Assembly (NCBI RefSeq): GCF_011493005.1
Contig: NZ_CP049157.1
Span: forward strand, 1,054,001-1,118,000
Source of the DNA: Caballeronia sp. SBC1
Lineage (GTDB): Bacteria > Pseudomonadota > Gammaproteobacteria > Burkholderiales > Burkholderiaceae
Direction: 5' to 3'
Length of the DNA stretch: 64,000 bases
The position numbers were made by a program, and so were the translations under genes. The notes below the pieces were generated by a model, which saw only the letters and a program-made list of their open reading frames with translations, did no database searches and was not told where the DNA came from. Positions 8,394 to 17,044 of the stretch are shown here, one piece after another. The first letter of the stretch is position 1, and the number at the start of each line of letters is the position of its first letter.

Positions 8394-9169
8394 TGCTGAA
8401 GCTCGACCATCTCGTCATCAACACGCGTTTCGATACCGACGCTGCTCAGCGCACCTTCGAGCAGCTCGGCTTCACGGTCGCGCCGCGCGGGTATCACACG
8501 CTTGGATCGATCAATCACGCGATCGTGTTCGATGACCACTATCTTGAACTCATCGGCTTGCCTGCCGATGGCAAGACCGTGCGCGAGGAGATTGTGTCGA
8601 GTCCACTGGGTCCCGATGGCCTTGTGTTCCGCATCGACGATCCCGCTGCGACCTTCGATACCTTGCAGCGTGCTGGTTTCCACGCCACGCCGCCGCAGAC
8701 CTTTTCGCGGCCAGTCGAGCTTGATGGCAAGCCCCCCGCCGACGCGCGCTTCACCACTGTGCGGCTGAAGCCGGGCCAGCTTGACGGAGGCCGCGTTTAT
8801 TTTTGCCAGCACCTGACGCCCGAGCTCGTTTTCCGCAGCGAGTGGCAGAGCCATCCGAATGGCGCAGTTGCCTTGAGCGCGCTGCATCTGATCGATGTGG
8901 CGCCCGAACCGTATGTGCAACTCGGCGAGATCGAGGCGGGCTTCGAACTGGTGTACCGAACGCGTGCGGATTTTCAAGCGCATTTCGGAACGTTAGCGCA
9001 GCACGTTGCTGTGCGCGGTCCGCGTTATGCCGCGATCACGGTGCGTACGCCGGTCTGGCGATCGGTGGGTGAGCGCGCGGACGCGGCAGGTTTCCCGGCG
9101 TCCGTCGAGATACAAAGGGCGCTCGTCGCGCTCCCTCGCTTCGATACCTTGCTGGAATTCATACCATGA
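8393..9169 (+). CDS. VOC-fold protein with glyoxalase-like domain
   Basis: A 258-residue protein starting LKLDHLVINTRFDTDAA, the opening strand of a vicinal oxygen chelate domain. It has HYLELIGLPAD and a second half typical of the large glyoxalase-like domain family. The family includes lyases, dioxygenases and proteins of unknown reaction. I chose the ATG at 8393, which overlaps the previous stop as TGATG; the frame stays open upstream to 8066 inside the thioesterase, but that part is shadow. The stop overlaps the ligase ATG (ATGA). Its substrate is unknown, and it is the least predictable enzyme of the operon. Confidence 0.75.
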   Translation: MLKLDHLVINTRFDTDAAQRTFEQLGFTVAPRGYHTLGSINHAIVFDDHYLELIGLPADGKTVREEIVSSPLGPDGLVFRIDDPAATFDTLQRAGFHATPPQTFSRPVELDGKPPADARFTTVRLKPGQLDGGRVYFCQHLTPELVFRSEWQSHPNGAVALSALHLIDVAPEPYVQLGEIEAGFELVYRTRADFQAHFGTLAQHVAVRGPRYAAITVRTPVWRSVGERADAAGFPASVEIQRALVALPRFDTLLEFIP

Positions 9170-10737
9170 CTTTCCCGACAAATCTCGGTGCGCTGATAAC
9201 ACACGACGAAGGCGACGATCGGGGCGCCGATGCACTTGCCATCATCGGCCTCGACGATGATTTCAACGAGCGCCAATACACCTTTGCTGAAGTCGATGTG
9301 CTTGCCGACGCAGTGGCCTGCACGCTTGCCGCTCAATACGCGCGAGGCGAGCGCATTGCGTTGCTCGCGTCCAATTCGGCGGACTATGTCGCGACGATGC
9401 TTGGCATCATGCGCGCGGGGCTGGTCGCCGTCCCGGTCAACTATAAATTTCCACGCGCGCTGATTGCGGACGTGATCGCGGATAGCGGGGCGCGTCTCGT
9501 CTTCACAGATTCCCAGCGCTTTGCCGATGCCCCCGTTACGTTGCCGCGCGTGGTGTTCGATCGCTCGGAAAAAACAAACGACGCTCAAGCATTCCAGCTA
9601 TTTATAGCGGAGTCGAATGCGCGAGGGCAGACCTTCGAGCCTGTCGTTCCGCACGAGAAAGAAGCTGCGTTGTTCCTCTATACGTCGGGTTCCACGGGGC
9701 GGCCGAAGGGCGTCGTGCTCTCGCACGCGAGTCATCTCTGGGTTGTTGAGACGCGCTTGAAAGCGCAGCCACTGAGTGGTGAGCGCATGCTGATCGCCGC
9801 GCCGCTTTATCACATGAATGCGCTCGCGCTGGTGTTCCTCGCGTTGACCGCGCGTGCCACGACCGTGTTGATGCCAGCCTTCAACGCGCGCAATTACATT
9901 CGCGCTATCGATACTTATCGCTGCACGTGGCTCACTTCCGTGCCGCCGATGATCGCCATGATGATGCAGGAGCGTGAACTGCTCGCGCGCACGGATTTGT
10001 CGTCGGTGCGTTATGTGCGGATGGGCTCGGCGCCGGTCAGCGGCGCGTTGCTCGAGCGGACTCACGCGCTGCTGCCGAACGCGAAGGTCATCAACGCGTA
10101 CGGCACTACCGAGGGCGGGCCGGTCGTGTTCGGACCGCATCCCGCTGGCTTGCCCACGCCTGCACACGCGATCGGCGCAGCGCACCGCCAAGTCGAACTT
10201 CGTCTTGTCGATACGAACCACGAGCTTGCGAGCGAAGGTGAACTGGAGATCCGCAGCCCGGGCCTGATGAACGGTTATCACAACCGCCCGGACCTCTCGA
10301 CGCCGATCACGCCTGACGGCTTTTATCGCACCGGCGATGTATTTCGCCGCGACGAAAACGGCTTCTACGCGTTCATCGGACGACGTGACGACATGTTCGT
10401 TTCCGGTGGAGAAAACATCTTTCCGGGCGACGTGGAAAAGATGCTCGAGCGACATCCTTCCATCCAGCAAGCGAGCGTGATTCCCGTCGACGATGCCATC
10501 AAGGGGTCAAAACCCGTGGCCTTTGTCGTGCTGAAACCGGGGGCTCAATTGAGCGCGGAGGAGGTGAAGGCGTTCGCGCTGGAACACGCGCCGGCTTATC
10601 AGCATCCGCGGCAAGTCTGGTTCGTCGATGCGTTTCCGCTCGCGTCGACCAACAAGATCGACCGGGTGGTTTTAAAGCGTGAAGCAGCAAGGCGACTGGC
10701 GGATGAAGGGCATCCTGAGAACGCGCAACAAACCTGA
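9166..10737 (+). CDS. AMP-forming acyl-CoA synthetase
   Basis: A 523-residue member of the ANL adenylating superfamily. Visible motifs are LYTSGSTGRPKGVVLSH (P-loop-like, about residue 168), INAYGTTEGGPV (about 315), GFYRTGDVFRRDENGFY and FIGRRDDMFVSGGENIFP (about 385-420). The late catalytic lysine is in STNKIDRVVLKR. It activates a carboxylic acid with ATP to an acyl-AMP and then an acyl-CoA in the cytoplasm. It ends the operon, overlapping the VOC gene by four bases. Acid chain type cannot be read from sequence; gene context suggests it activates the imported compound. Confidence 0.88.
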   Translation: MTFPTNLGALITHDEGDDRGADALAIIGLDDDFNERQYTFAEVDVLADAVACTLAAQYARGERIALLASNSADYVATMLGIMRAGLVAVPVNYKFPRALIADVIADSGARLVFTDSQRFADAPVTLPRVVFDRSEKTNDAQAFQLFIAESNARGQTFEPVVPHEKEAALFLYTSGSTGRPKGVVLSHASHLWVVETRLKAQPLSGERMLIAAPLYHMNALALVFLALTARATTVLMPAFNARNYIRAIDTYRCTWLTSVPPMIAMMMQERELLARTDLSSVRYVRMGSAPVSGALLERTHALLPNAKVINAYGTTEGGPVVFGPHPAGLPTPAHAIGAAHRQVELRLVDTNHELASEGELEIRSPGLMNGYHNRPDLSTPITPDGFYRTGDVFRRDENGFYAFIGRRDDMFVSGGENIFPGDVEKMLERHPSIQQASVIPVDDAIKGSKPVAFVVLKPGAQLSAEEVKAFALEHAPAYQHPRQVWFVDAFPLASTNKIDRVVLKREAARRLADEGHPENAQQT

Positions 10738-10746
10738 CTATCAAGT

Positions 10747-10786
10747 TATATCATCGCTTTTGATATATTTAAAAACTGATGATATA
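10747..10786. promoter_or_regulatory. AT-rich inverted repeat upstream of the ATPase gene
   Basis: TATATCATC at 10747-10755 and its exact complement GATGATATA at 10778-10786 are about three helical turns apart, centre to centre. The right arm ends nine bases before the ATG at 10796. The AT-rich spacer contains TGATATATTT and probably the promoter. The arrangement looks like a two-site operator. Confidence 0.5.
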
Positions 10787-10795
10787 GTTTGAAAC

Positions 10796-11932
10796 ATGAA
10801 ACCCGATCAGTGGCATTTTTCGCGTCCCGAGCTCGCCGCAGGATATCTCAACCTGTTCGGGCTGGGGCTGTCCTCCGCGCGCACGCTGTTCGCGCGGCGG
10901 CGGATGGGCAAGACAGAATTCCTGCTCAAAGACCTGATCCCGGCCGCCACGGCGGGCGGCTACCTGACCGCCTACGTGAACTTGTGGGACGACGACGAGG
11001 AACCCGCAGGCGCGCTGGTGGGCGCGCTCTACGGCGCTATCGAGCCGAATTGGTGGGGGAAGCTTGCGCGTCGCGCCGGGAGTCCGGTCAAGAAGCTGAA
11101 GGCCACGGGCAAGATTCCGGCATTCGGCGAGGCGTCGGTCGAGGCGGAACTATCGGCGGAGGACAAGAAGTATGTCGGCACGCTTTTGTCCGACGCGCTC
11201 AAGGCGTTCGATTCCCAGCCGAAGCCGTTGCTTCTGATCATAGACGAAGCGCAGGTTCTGGCTGCCGCGGCCCATTCGAATTTTGCGCATGCGCTGCGTG
11301 CGGGGCTGGACGTTCGCAAGGACCGGCTGAAAGTGATCTTTGCCGGCAGCTCGGAATCGACGTTGAGAACCATGTTCGGGCGCTCGTCGGAGCCGTTTTT
11401 CAACTGGGCGCCTCTCGAACCCTTTCCGCTGCTCGGCCGAGATTTCCTCGAGTTCATGGTGGAGAAGGTCAACACCATTGCCAAGCATCAGCTCTCGATG
11501 AAACATGCGGTCGCGGCTTTCGATCAGCTCAACAGCACGCCGGAGTTTTTCAGGCGCTTTCTGGAGCGGCATCTTACGTATCCGTTCGATGGCCCCGAAG
11601 CGGCGTTGCAATTCACGAAAGAGCACGTCTTCAACAACGAGCAATTCAAGCGGCAGTGGACCGGATTGTTGCCGGCCGACCGCGCGCTGCTCGGCATGAT
11701 GGCCGACGGCATGGTTTCCGACTTCCATAGCCAGGCGGTACGGGAGCAACTGGGGACCTTGCTCGGCCTCCCCAAAGCGCCGCCCATGAACACACCCGCG
11801 CATTCATTGCGTAGGCTTCAGGCCGACAACATTGTGACCAAACTCGCGCATGGTGAATATCGCTTCGAGGATGAAGCTTTTGCGCAGTGGATTCGCGAAC
11901 AAGGCGTGATGGGTGACGACGCGCCGGGTTGA
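10796..11932 (+). CDS. P-loop ATPase of the PF01637-like (archaeal ATPase) group
   Basis: A 378-residue cytoplasmic ATPase. The Walker A region reads FARRRMGKTEFLL (about residues 33-45), close to the RRR-x-GKTEL form of this STAND-related group. Walker B is PLLLIIDEAQVLA (about 144-155), and a sensor-like VIFAGSSESTL follows. The C-terminal third is a likely winged-helix region (HSLRRLQADNIVTKLAHGEYRFEDEAFAQWI). Relatives occur singly in beta-proteobacteria; I know of no firm function. A role in sensing, defence or DNA transactions is possible but not shown. It stands alone after the acyl-CoA ligase with its own AT-rich promoter and a strong terminator-like hairpin behind it. Confidence 0.7.
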   Translation: MKPDQWHFSRPELAAGYLNLFGLGLSSARTLFARRRMGKTEFLLKDLIPAATAGGYLTAYVNLWDDDEEPAGALVGALYGAIEPNWWGKLARRAGSPVKKLKATGKIPAFGEASVEAELSAEDKKYVGTLLSDALKAFDSQPKPLLLIIDEAQVLAAAAHSNFAHALRAGLDVRKDRLKVIFAGSSESTLRTMFGRSSEPFFNWAPLEPFPLLGRDFLEFMVEKVNTIAKHQLSMKHAVAAFDQLNSTPEFFRRFLERHLTYPFDGPEAALQFTKEHVFNNEQFKRQWTGLLPADRALLGMMADGMVSDFHSQAVREQLGTLLGLPKAPPMNTPAHSLRRLQADNIVTKLAHGEYRFEDEAFAQWIREQGVMGDDAPG

Positions 11933-11973
11933 CGGACACGTTCTTTAAAGCCTTTGCTTCTGAAACGAACAAC

Positions 11974-12026
11974 TGACGCGCGTCGCGCCTGGAAACCGGA
12001 AACGGTCCAGCCGACGACGCGCGTCA
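11974..12026. terminator. Large GC-rich inverted repeat between convergent units
   Basis: TGACGCGCGTCG (11974-11985) pairs exactly with CGACGCGCGTCA (12015-12026). An inner CTGGA/TCCAG pair lengthens the stem. There is no long T run, but it sits between the convergent ATPase gene and ycaO relic, so a bidirectional terminator is likely. Confidence 0.6.
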
Positions 12027-12032
12027 TATCCG

Positions 12033-12506
12033 CTATTTCAGCGTGATCACCGGCGCAAACAGCTTGTCATACGCGGTCAGCAGCTTGCCGTGGATGGCGC
12101 TTCCTTCCATGTCGGCACCAAGCGTGGGCAGACCGAAGAAACGCTCTTTACCGTCGATCAACGCTTCTGCCTGACGCAACGTTTGCGCGCCGTAAAGCAG
12201 CTTGAGCGAATGCTTGAAATCGCTCGGCTCGTCGAGATTCAACAGCGCTTCCACGCAGCGATAAACCAGCCAGCGCCCGTGATTCATCTGGCGGTAGTGA
12301 TGAATCCAGTCGCAGCCTTCGCGCGCGGCTTCCGTATCGCCAATGGCGAGCGCCAGCAAGGTCTTAAACTCGCCAATACGCAGTTCTTTCCATGTCGTAC
12401 CCACCGGCACGGCCAACCCGAGAATCTCCCATAGCGGCCGTTCATCGCCGAGGTTCATGGTCTGCAAGTCGTCGAGCAGCGTGCGGCATTCGTCGCCGTC
12501 GAGCTT
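12033..12506 (-). pseudogene. Truncated ycaO, C-terminal relic
   Basis: The translation matches the C-terminal helical-repeat region of YcaO-type proteins as I remember it: TWKELRIGEFKTLLALAIGD, then VYRCVEALLNL, then ERFFGLPTLGAD, ending at LLTAYDKLFAPV. Reading back through 12467 the frame continues to about 12506 and meets an in-frame TGA at 12507-12509. Full YcaO proteins are about 580-730 residues, so roughly 155 codons remain and the ATP-binding YcaO domain is gone. YcaO supports RimO-dependent methylthiolation of ribosomal protein S12 in E. coli. The fragment is unlikely to function. The break may mark the edge of a deletion or of inserted DNA. Confidence 0.65.
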
Positions 12507-12604
12507 TCAGTTTGCATGATGCATGCCTTTATCTAGGTCGAGGAGGAATGCGAGGCATGGCGATGACCTGGCGCGAGTCACGCGTATTACGTGCGTTACC
12601 TGCG

Positions 12605-13366
12605 TTACGCACGGCGCCTGAACCATCCCGTGAGCGACAAGCGGTCGCGCGTCGCGGGCAATACTTCGTGCAGCATGTCGGCGGATAAAAACACTGCGAT
12701 CCGGCTGCCGACCGGCGAGATATCCCGCGTACTCAAGCCTTCCGGATGCAGCCTTAAAGCACCGCCGTGCTCGGGCAGCCAGTCCGCATTCAGATAAACA
12801 ATGACGGACACGGTCCGGCTGTCGTCGTGGCGGAACCGGTCTCGGTGCTGCATGTACGACGCGCCTGGTGCGTAGAACGCAAAATGGCTTTCGTATTCAT
12901 CGAGACCCAGGAACAGCTCGCGATTCAACGCAATGCGAAGTGTCTCCATGATCGCGAGATAGCGGTCGCACGCCACCGACTGACCCGCCTCCAGCCACTG
13001 GATCCGGTCGCCGCGCACGTCAGGCTGCAGCGATCGCGCGGCGCCCTGGCTGACGTGCGCCAAGGTAAGCGCGCCGGTCGCCGCGAGCGCCGCGCATTCC
13101 AGCGCCAGCGCGAGGGTCAGATCCGGCGGCAAGAAAATGTCCTGCTCCGACCAGCCATGCTCATGAACGGCATCGACAATATGACGATGCAGGTCATCTC
13201 CGGACGCATTGGAATGCGCCGGCGGTTGCGATCGGATCACTGCGGGTTCCTTCGAACGAAGGTGCTGGGTGGAAATTCGGGCGGCCGTCCGAGGCGAGGC
13301 TACGGACCAAGCGGGTATCGGATATGAGCGGGATGGGGCTTTAGTCTGAGCGGCAGATTTTAACAC
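12605..13366 (-). CDS. 2OG-Fe(II) dioxygenase, prolyl-4-hydroxylase-like
   Basis: A protein of up to 253 residues with a C-terminal double-stranded beta-helix oxygenase domain. The iron ligands are visible as YMQHRDRFRHDD (HxD) and MLHEVLPATRDRLSLTGWFR (distal His, with the Arg that binds 2-oxoglutarate). VSVIVYLNADW and GGALRLHP lie between them, as in prolyl-4-hydroxylase-like SM-20 proteins. The GTG start at 13366 is uncertain, as the first 55 residues are low in family character and the true start may lie downstream. Substrates in bacteria are mostly unknown. Gene neighbours give no clue. Confidence 0.8.
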   Translation of the reverse strand: MLKSAAQTKAPSRSYPIPAWSVASPRTAARISTQHLRSKEPAVIRSQPPAHSNASGDDLHRHIVDAVHEHGWSEQDIFLPPDLTLALALECAALAATGALTLAHVSQGAARSLQPDVRGDRIQWLEAGQSVACDRYLAIMETLRIALNRELFLGLDEYESHFAFYAPGASYMQHRDRFRHDDSRTVSVIVYLNADWLPEHGGALRLHPEGLSTRDISPVGSRIAVFLSADMLHEVLPATRDRLSLTGWFRRRA

Positions 13367-13725
13367 CGGCTGCTGACGGTTCCAGTGACGGGTGTTCGCG
13401 GTGCTCTGGCCCGGTTTGCCGGCAGGCCGTGCCGTTCAACCCGTGGGCACTATCGGGCCATGCGTGTGCTGGATCGCTGGTTCAATTGGGAGTCACGTAG
13501 TACGGCATCGTCATTGCGCGAAGTAGTCCGACGATCCGCCGAACAGTCGGAACGAGCCGGCCGACTCGCCGCTGACCAAAGCGAGGCAGTGGCTTAAATC
13601 TGAGGCGCATCAACGGCTTAGATCATCGCCGGACACGTTATCCACAAGGTTCTCAACATAAACGGTGAATAACCTGCGCGCGTGTTTCGTTTGATCACTT
13701 CGCGGCGTGAACACGTTCCGCCCGA
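13367..13725. other. Intergenic, no gene supported
   Basis: About 360 bases. An open frame at 13385-13597 has no recognisable domain and a composition typical of chance frames in GC-rich DNA. A single DnaA-box-like TTATCCACA lies at 13638-13646 without any cluster. Confidence 0.4.
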
Positions 13726-14415
13726 CTAGACCGGAATCGGAAAATGAACGCCCGCCCGCTGAGCCGCGTTCACGATATGCGCTTCAATTGCCCGCCCGGC
13801 GTGTTCGCTGTCGCGGGCCTTCAATGCTTCGACAATTGCCAGATGCTCGTGATACGTCGACAGCACCAGTTCCCGCCGATAAAACGGCAAACGCTGGCTC
13901 TCTTTCATGATGTCGGCGCTGCCGCGCAGGATCGATTCAATGGCCGTATTGCCCGCGAGACTCACTATCCGCATATGGAATGCGAAATCGAGTTGCGCGG
14001 CTTCGTCGAGTTCGGCGCAGGTCAGCGCGCCGTGCAGCGAGTCGAGGTTGTCCTCCAGCCAGACGATGTCTGCATCGCCAATAGCCGGCGCCGCCAGCCG
14101 CGCGACGAAGCCCTCGAGCGCAAAGCGCATCTGGTAGGTATCGGGCAGCGACGCCTGATCGGCGAAACGCCATGCGTGCGCGCCGGCCGCCTCCGCGCTG
14201 TTCACATACACGCCCTTGCCGGGACGGATATTCAGCATGCCGAGTGCTTCGAGCGTGGACAGCGCTTCACGCAGCGAAGCCCGGCTGATCGCCAGTTCCT
14301 CCGATAACTGCCGCTGCGCCGGCAGCAGGCTCCCGACCGGATAAACGCTTGTCTCGATGCGCTCACGAATAGTCGCGATGGCGGCATCGGTCACGGTATG
14401 CGGAACATTTTTCAT
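13726..14415 (-). CDS. GntR family regulator (FCD) of the ureide locus
   Basis: A 229-residue regulator. The winged helix spans about residues 5-70 (LSEELAISRASLREALSTLE, then GKGVYVNS). The FCD domain keeps all metal-ligand positions: QLDFAFHMRIV, TYHEHLAIV and EAHIVNAA. I chose ATG 14415, which begins with typical family sequence; an upstream ATG at 14469 would add 18 non-conserved residues and run through an operator-like palindrome. It diverges from the dctA-alc-allA operon. Two sites sharing GGTCNGACC lie in the divergent gap, so it probably represses both sides and responds to allantoate, ureidoglycolate or glyoxylate, which is inference. Confidence 0.87.
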   Translation of the reverse strand: MKNVPHTVTDAAIATIRERIETSVYPVGSLLPAQRQLSEELAISRASLREALSTLEALGMLNIRPGKGVYVNSAEAAGAHAWRFADQASLPDTYQMRFALEGFVARLAAPAIGDADIVWLEDNLDSLHGALTCAELDEAAQLDFAFHMRIVSLAGNTAIESILRGSADIMKESQRLPFYRRELVLSTYHEHLAIVEALKARDSEHAGRAIEAHIVNAAQRAGVHFPIPV

Positions 14416-14433
14416 AGGACAGTTAAGAGTGGT

Positions 14434-14446
14434 GCGGTCTGACCGC
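14434..14446. promoter_or_regulatory. GntR operator candidate, proximal to the regulator
   Basis: GCGGTC-T-GACCGC is a perfect palindrome with the GGT-NNN-ACC core known for FCD regulators such as LldR and PdhR. It lies 19 bases upstream of the regulator start, suited to autorepression. Confidence 0.6.
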
Positions 14447-14582
14447 CATTGTAGGCGTGGTACGCCCAAGCGTCTGGTCTGATTCGATTTTTCCGCGCAA
14501 AAGCAAGCTAAAAACCCGGGTAAACCGGTATCAAACGGATCTTGACTCCACTATATCGGCTTTCTAATATTCCTCATCAGTC

Positions 14583-14597
14583 ACTGGTCCGACCAGT
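14583..14597. promoter_or_regulatory. GntR operator candidate, proximal to dctA
   Basis: ACTGGTC-C-GACCAGT is a perfect 15-bp palindrome with the same GGT-NNN-ACC core as the site at 14434-14446. It lies 57 bases before the dctA start and so probably overlaps or follows that promoter. Confidence 0.65.
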
Positions 14598-14653
14598 CTG
14601 AACAGTTAGCATAGTCATCAATCCCGTGCCGTGCGACATCGAGGAGACACACC

Positions 14654-15976
14654 GTGTTGAGATTTCTTAATTCCCTGTTTGGGCGGGTCATGATCGCGCT
14701 GGTCGCGGGCATTGTGATCGGCGCGGTGTTTCCCCATTTCGCGCAAACGCTGCGGCCGCTCGGCGACGGTTTTCTCAAGCTCATCAAGATGGTGATCGGA
14801 CCGATCGTGTTCTGCGTGGTCGTCTCGGGCATGGCAAGCGCGGGGAACTTGAAGAAGGTCGGGCGCGTCGGGCTGAAGTCAGTGGTCTATTTCGAGGTGA
14901 TGACCACGCTCGCGCTCGTGATCGGTGCCGTGCTCGCGTATGCAACCCGGCCGGGCGTAGGCATGAATATCGACCTGCATACGCTCGATGCCGGTTCGCT
15001 CGCCACCTACACCGAACACGCGAAAAGCCTGAAGGATACGGCGGGATTCCTGCTCAAGATCATCCCCGATACCGCCACCGACGCCTTCGCGAAGGGTGAC
15101 ATCCTGCAGGTGCTCGTGTTCTCCGTGCTGTTCGGCGCGGCGCTCTCGCTGCTTGGCGCGAAGGCGCAGCGTGTGACGAGTCTTATCGATGAACTGTCGC
15201 ACGTGTTTTTTCGCATCATGGGTTTCATCATCAAGCTCGCGCCGCTCGGCGTGCTCGGTGCAATTGCGTTCACGACCGGGACCTATGGCGTCGAGTCGCT
15301 GAAGCAACTCGGCATGCTGGTGATCGTGTTTTACGCCAGCTGCTTGCTGTTCGTGTTCGTCGTGCTAGGCGTGGTGATGCGGCTCACCGGCTTCAGCATC
15401 TTCAAGCTCGTGCGTTATCTGCGCGAGGAACTGCTGATCGTGCTCGGCACCGCTTCGTCGGACGCCGTGCTGCCGCAGGTCATGCGCAAGCTCGAATGGA
15501 TGGGTGTGAAGGATTCCACCGTTGGCCTCGTGATCCCGACCGGTTATTCGTTCAACCTCGACGGCTTCTCGATCTATCTCACGCTCGCCGTCATCTTCAT
15601 CGCGCAGGCCACCAATACGCCGCTGTCGATCCACGACCTGATAGTGGTCGTACTGGTGTCGCTGGTGACGTCGAAGGGCGCGCATGGGATTCCCGGCTCG
15701 GCCATCGTGATCCTCGCCGCCACGCTCTCCGCCATCCCGGCCATTCCCGTGCTCGGCCTCGTGCTGATCCTGCCGGTGGACTGGTTTGTCGGCATTGCGC
15801 GCGCTGTCACCAACCTGATCGGCAACTGCGTTGCGACGGTGGTCGTGGCCGTGTGGGAGAAGGACATTGACCGTGTCCGCGCCACGCGCGTGCTGAACCA
15901 GGATGCCGAACTGCTTTTTGTTCCCGCCGATCACGCCGGCGCAAGTCATGGCCACGAGCCCGCGCACGCTGTCTGA
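14654..15976 (+). CDS. dctA: Dicarboxylate:cation symporter, DctA type
   Basis: A 440-residue inner-membrane carrier of the DAACS/glutamate-transporter fold. Signature stretches are GTASSDAVLPQVMRKLEWMG (re-entrant loop 1 with the serine-rich tip), VIPTGYSFNLDGFSIYLTLA (TM7) and SKGAHGIPGSAIVILAATL (re-entrant loop 2). It normally imports succinate, fumarate or malate. The GTG start at 14654 has GAGGAGA six bases upstream. It is the first gene of an operon with allantoicase and ureidoglycolate lyase and opposite their GntR regulator, so this copy may import allantoate or a related carboxylate ureide instead. The gene symbol is by family only. Confidence 0.85.
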   Translation: MLRFLNSLFGRVMIALVAGIVIGAVFPHFAQTLRPLGDGFLKLIKMVIGPIVFCVVVSGMASAGNLKKVGRVGLKSVVYFEVMTTLALVIGAVLAYATRPGVGMNIDLHTLDAGSLATYTEHAKSLKDTAGFLLKIIPDTATDAFAKGDILQVLVFSVLFGAALSLLGAKAQRVTSLIDELSHVFFRIMGFIIKLAPLGVLGAIAFTTGTYGVESLKQLGMLVIVFYASCLLFVFVVLGVVMRLTGFSIFKLVRYLREELLIVLGTASSDAVLPQVMRKLEWMGVKDSTVGLVIPTGYSFNLDGFSIYLTLAVIFIAQATNTPLSIHDLIVVVLVSLVTSKGAHGIPGSAIVILAATLSAIPAIPVLGLVLILPVDWFVGIARAVTNLIGNCVATVVVAVWEKDIDRVRATRVLNQDAELLFVPADHAGASHGHEPAHAV

Positions 15977-16027
15977 GAGTGTCGTGCTCGTTGCCATCCC
16001 CTGAATCGTTTTAAAGGAACTTACTTC

Positions 16028-17038
16028 ATGGCCAGTCCCGTACTCGACCCCAACGCTCCGGCATTTACCCGCCGCTTCATGAATCTCGCCGATCCGCGTC
16101 TCGGCGCCACCGCGCTCTTCGCCAGCGACGAATTCTTCGCGCCCAAGGAACGCATGCTTGACCCGCAGCCGGCGGTTTTCATCCCGGGCAAGTACGATGA
16201 CAACGGCAAGTGGATGGACGGCTGGGAAACGCGCCGCAAGCGCACCACCGGCTACGACTTCTGCATCGTCAAACTGGCACGGCCGGGCACTATTCACGGC
16301 ATCGACCTGGACACGAGCCACTTCACCGGCAACTTCCCGCCCGCAGCGTCTATCGATGCCTGCACGAGCGACAGCGCCACGCCGCAAGACAACGCCGACT
16401 GGCGCGAGATCGTGCCGGCGACCACGCTGCAGGGCAACCAGCATCACTATCTGCCGATTGCCGATGCGCGCGCCTACACGCACCTGCGCGTGAATATCTA
16501 CCCCGATGGCGGTATCGCGCGTTTGCGTGTGTATGGCCAGCCGAAGGTGGACTGGACGCGCGTTGAACGTGGGACACGAGTGGACCTTGCAGCCATCGAA
16601 AACGGCGCTTATCTGGTGGCGGCGAACAACCAGCATTTCGGACCGGCATCGCAAATGCTGATGCCCGGACGTGGCGTGGACATGGGCGACGGCTGGGAGA
16701 CGCGGCGCCGCCGTGAGCCCGGCAACGACTGGGCGATCGTAGCGCTGGCGCATCCCGGCGTGATCCACGCGATCGAAGTCGATACGGCCCACTTCAAGGG
16801 CAATTTCCCCGATGGCTGTTCGCTGCAGGCAGCGCGTGTAACGGGCGGCACGGACGAATCGCTCGTCACCCAGGCCATGTTCTGGCCGGTGTTACTGCCG
16901 CAACAAAAGCTGTCGGCGGACAATATCCATCGATTCGAAAGTGAAGTGGCGGCTCTTGGGCCCGTCACGCACGTTCGCTTCAACATGTTCCCGGACGGCG
17001 GCGTGTCGCGTTTGCGCCTGTTCGGTGCGATCGAGTAA
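16028..17038 (+). CDS. alc: Allantoicase
   Basis: A 336-residue enzyme hydrolysing allantoate to ureidoglycolate and urea in purine breakdown. It consists of two similar beta-jelly-roll repeats. In the first, [19 protein letters not shown] and [17 protein letters not shown] are seen (about residues 65-115). In the second, [19 protein letters not shown] and [17 protein letters not shown] (about 222-265). Both end with [13 protein letters not shown] or [13 protein letters not shown]. The length agrees with the family (about 330-350). AAAGGAACT precedes the ATG. It lies between the carrier gene and allA in one operon. Confidence 0.95.
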   Translation: MASPVLDPNAPAFTRRFMNLADPRLGATALFASDEFFAPKERMLDPQPAVFIPGKYDDNGKWMDGWETRRKRTTGYDFCIVKLARPGTIHGIDLDTSHFTGNFPPAASIDACTSDSATPQDNADWREIVPATTLQGNQHHYLPIADARAYTHLRVNIYPDGGIARLRVYGQPKVDWTRVERGTRVDLAAIENGAYLVAANNQHFGPASQMLMPGRGVDMGDGWETRRRREPGNDWAIVALAHPGVIHAIEVDTAHFKGNFPDGCSLQAARVTGGTDESLVTQAMFWPVLLPQQKLSADNIHRFESEVAALGPVTHVRFNMFPDGGVSRLRLFGAIE

Positions 17039-17044
17039 GAAGAC

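Noticed and set aside
10789..11730. A 313-codon frame overlapping the ATPase gene in another frame
   Set aside because: It is Arg/Gly-rich and lacks the Walker motifs seen in the frame from 10796.
13638..13646. DnaA box TTATCCACA as sign of a replication origin
   Set aside because: It is a single box with no cluster, AT-rich unwinding region or replication gene nearby.
15365..16792. A 475-codon minus-strand open frame
   Set aside because: It is antisense to dctA and allantoicase, crosses both genes, and has a His/Arg-rich composition with no domain.
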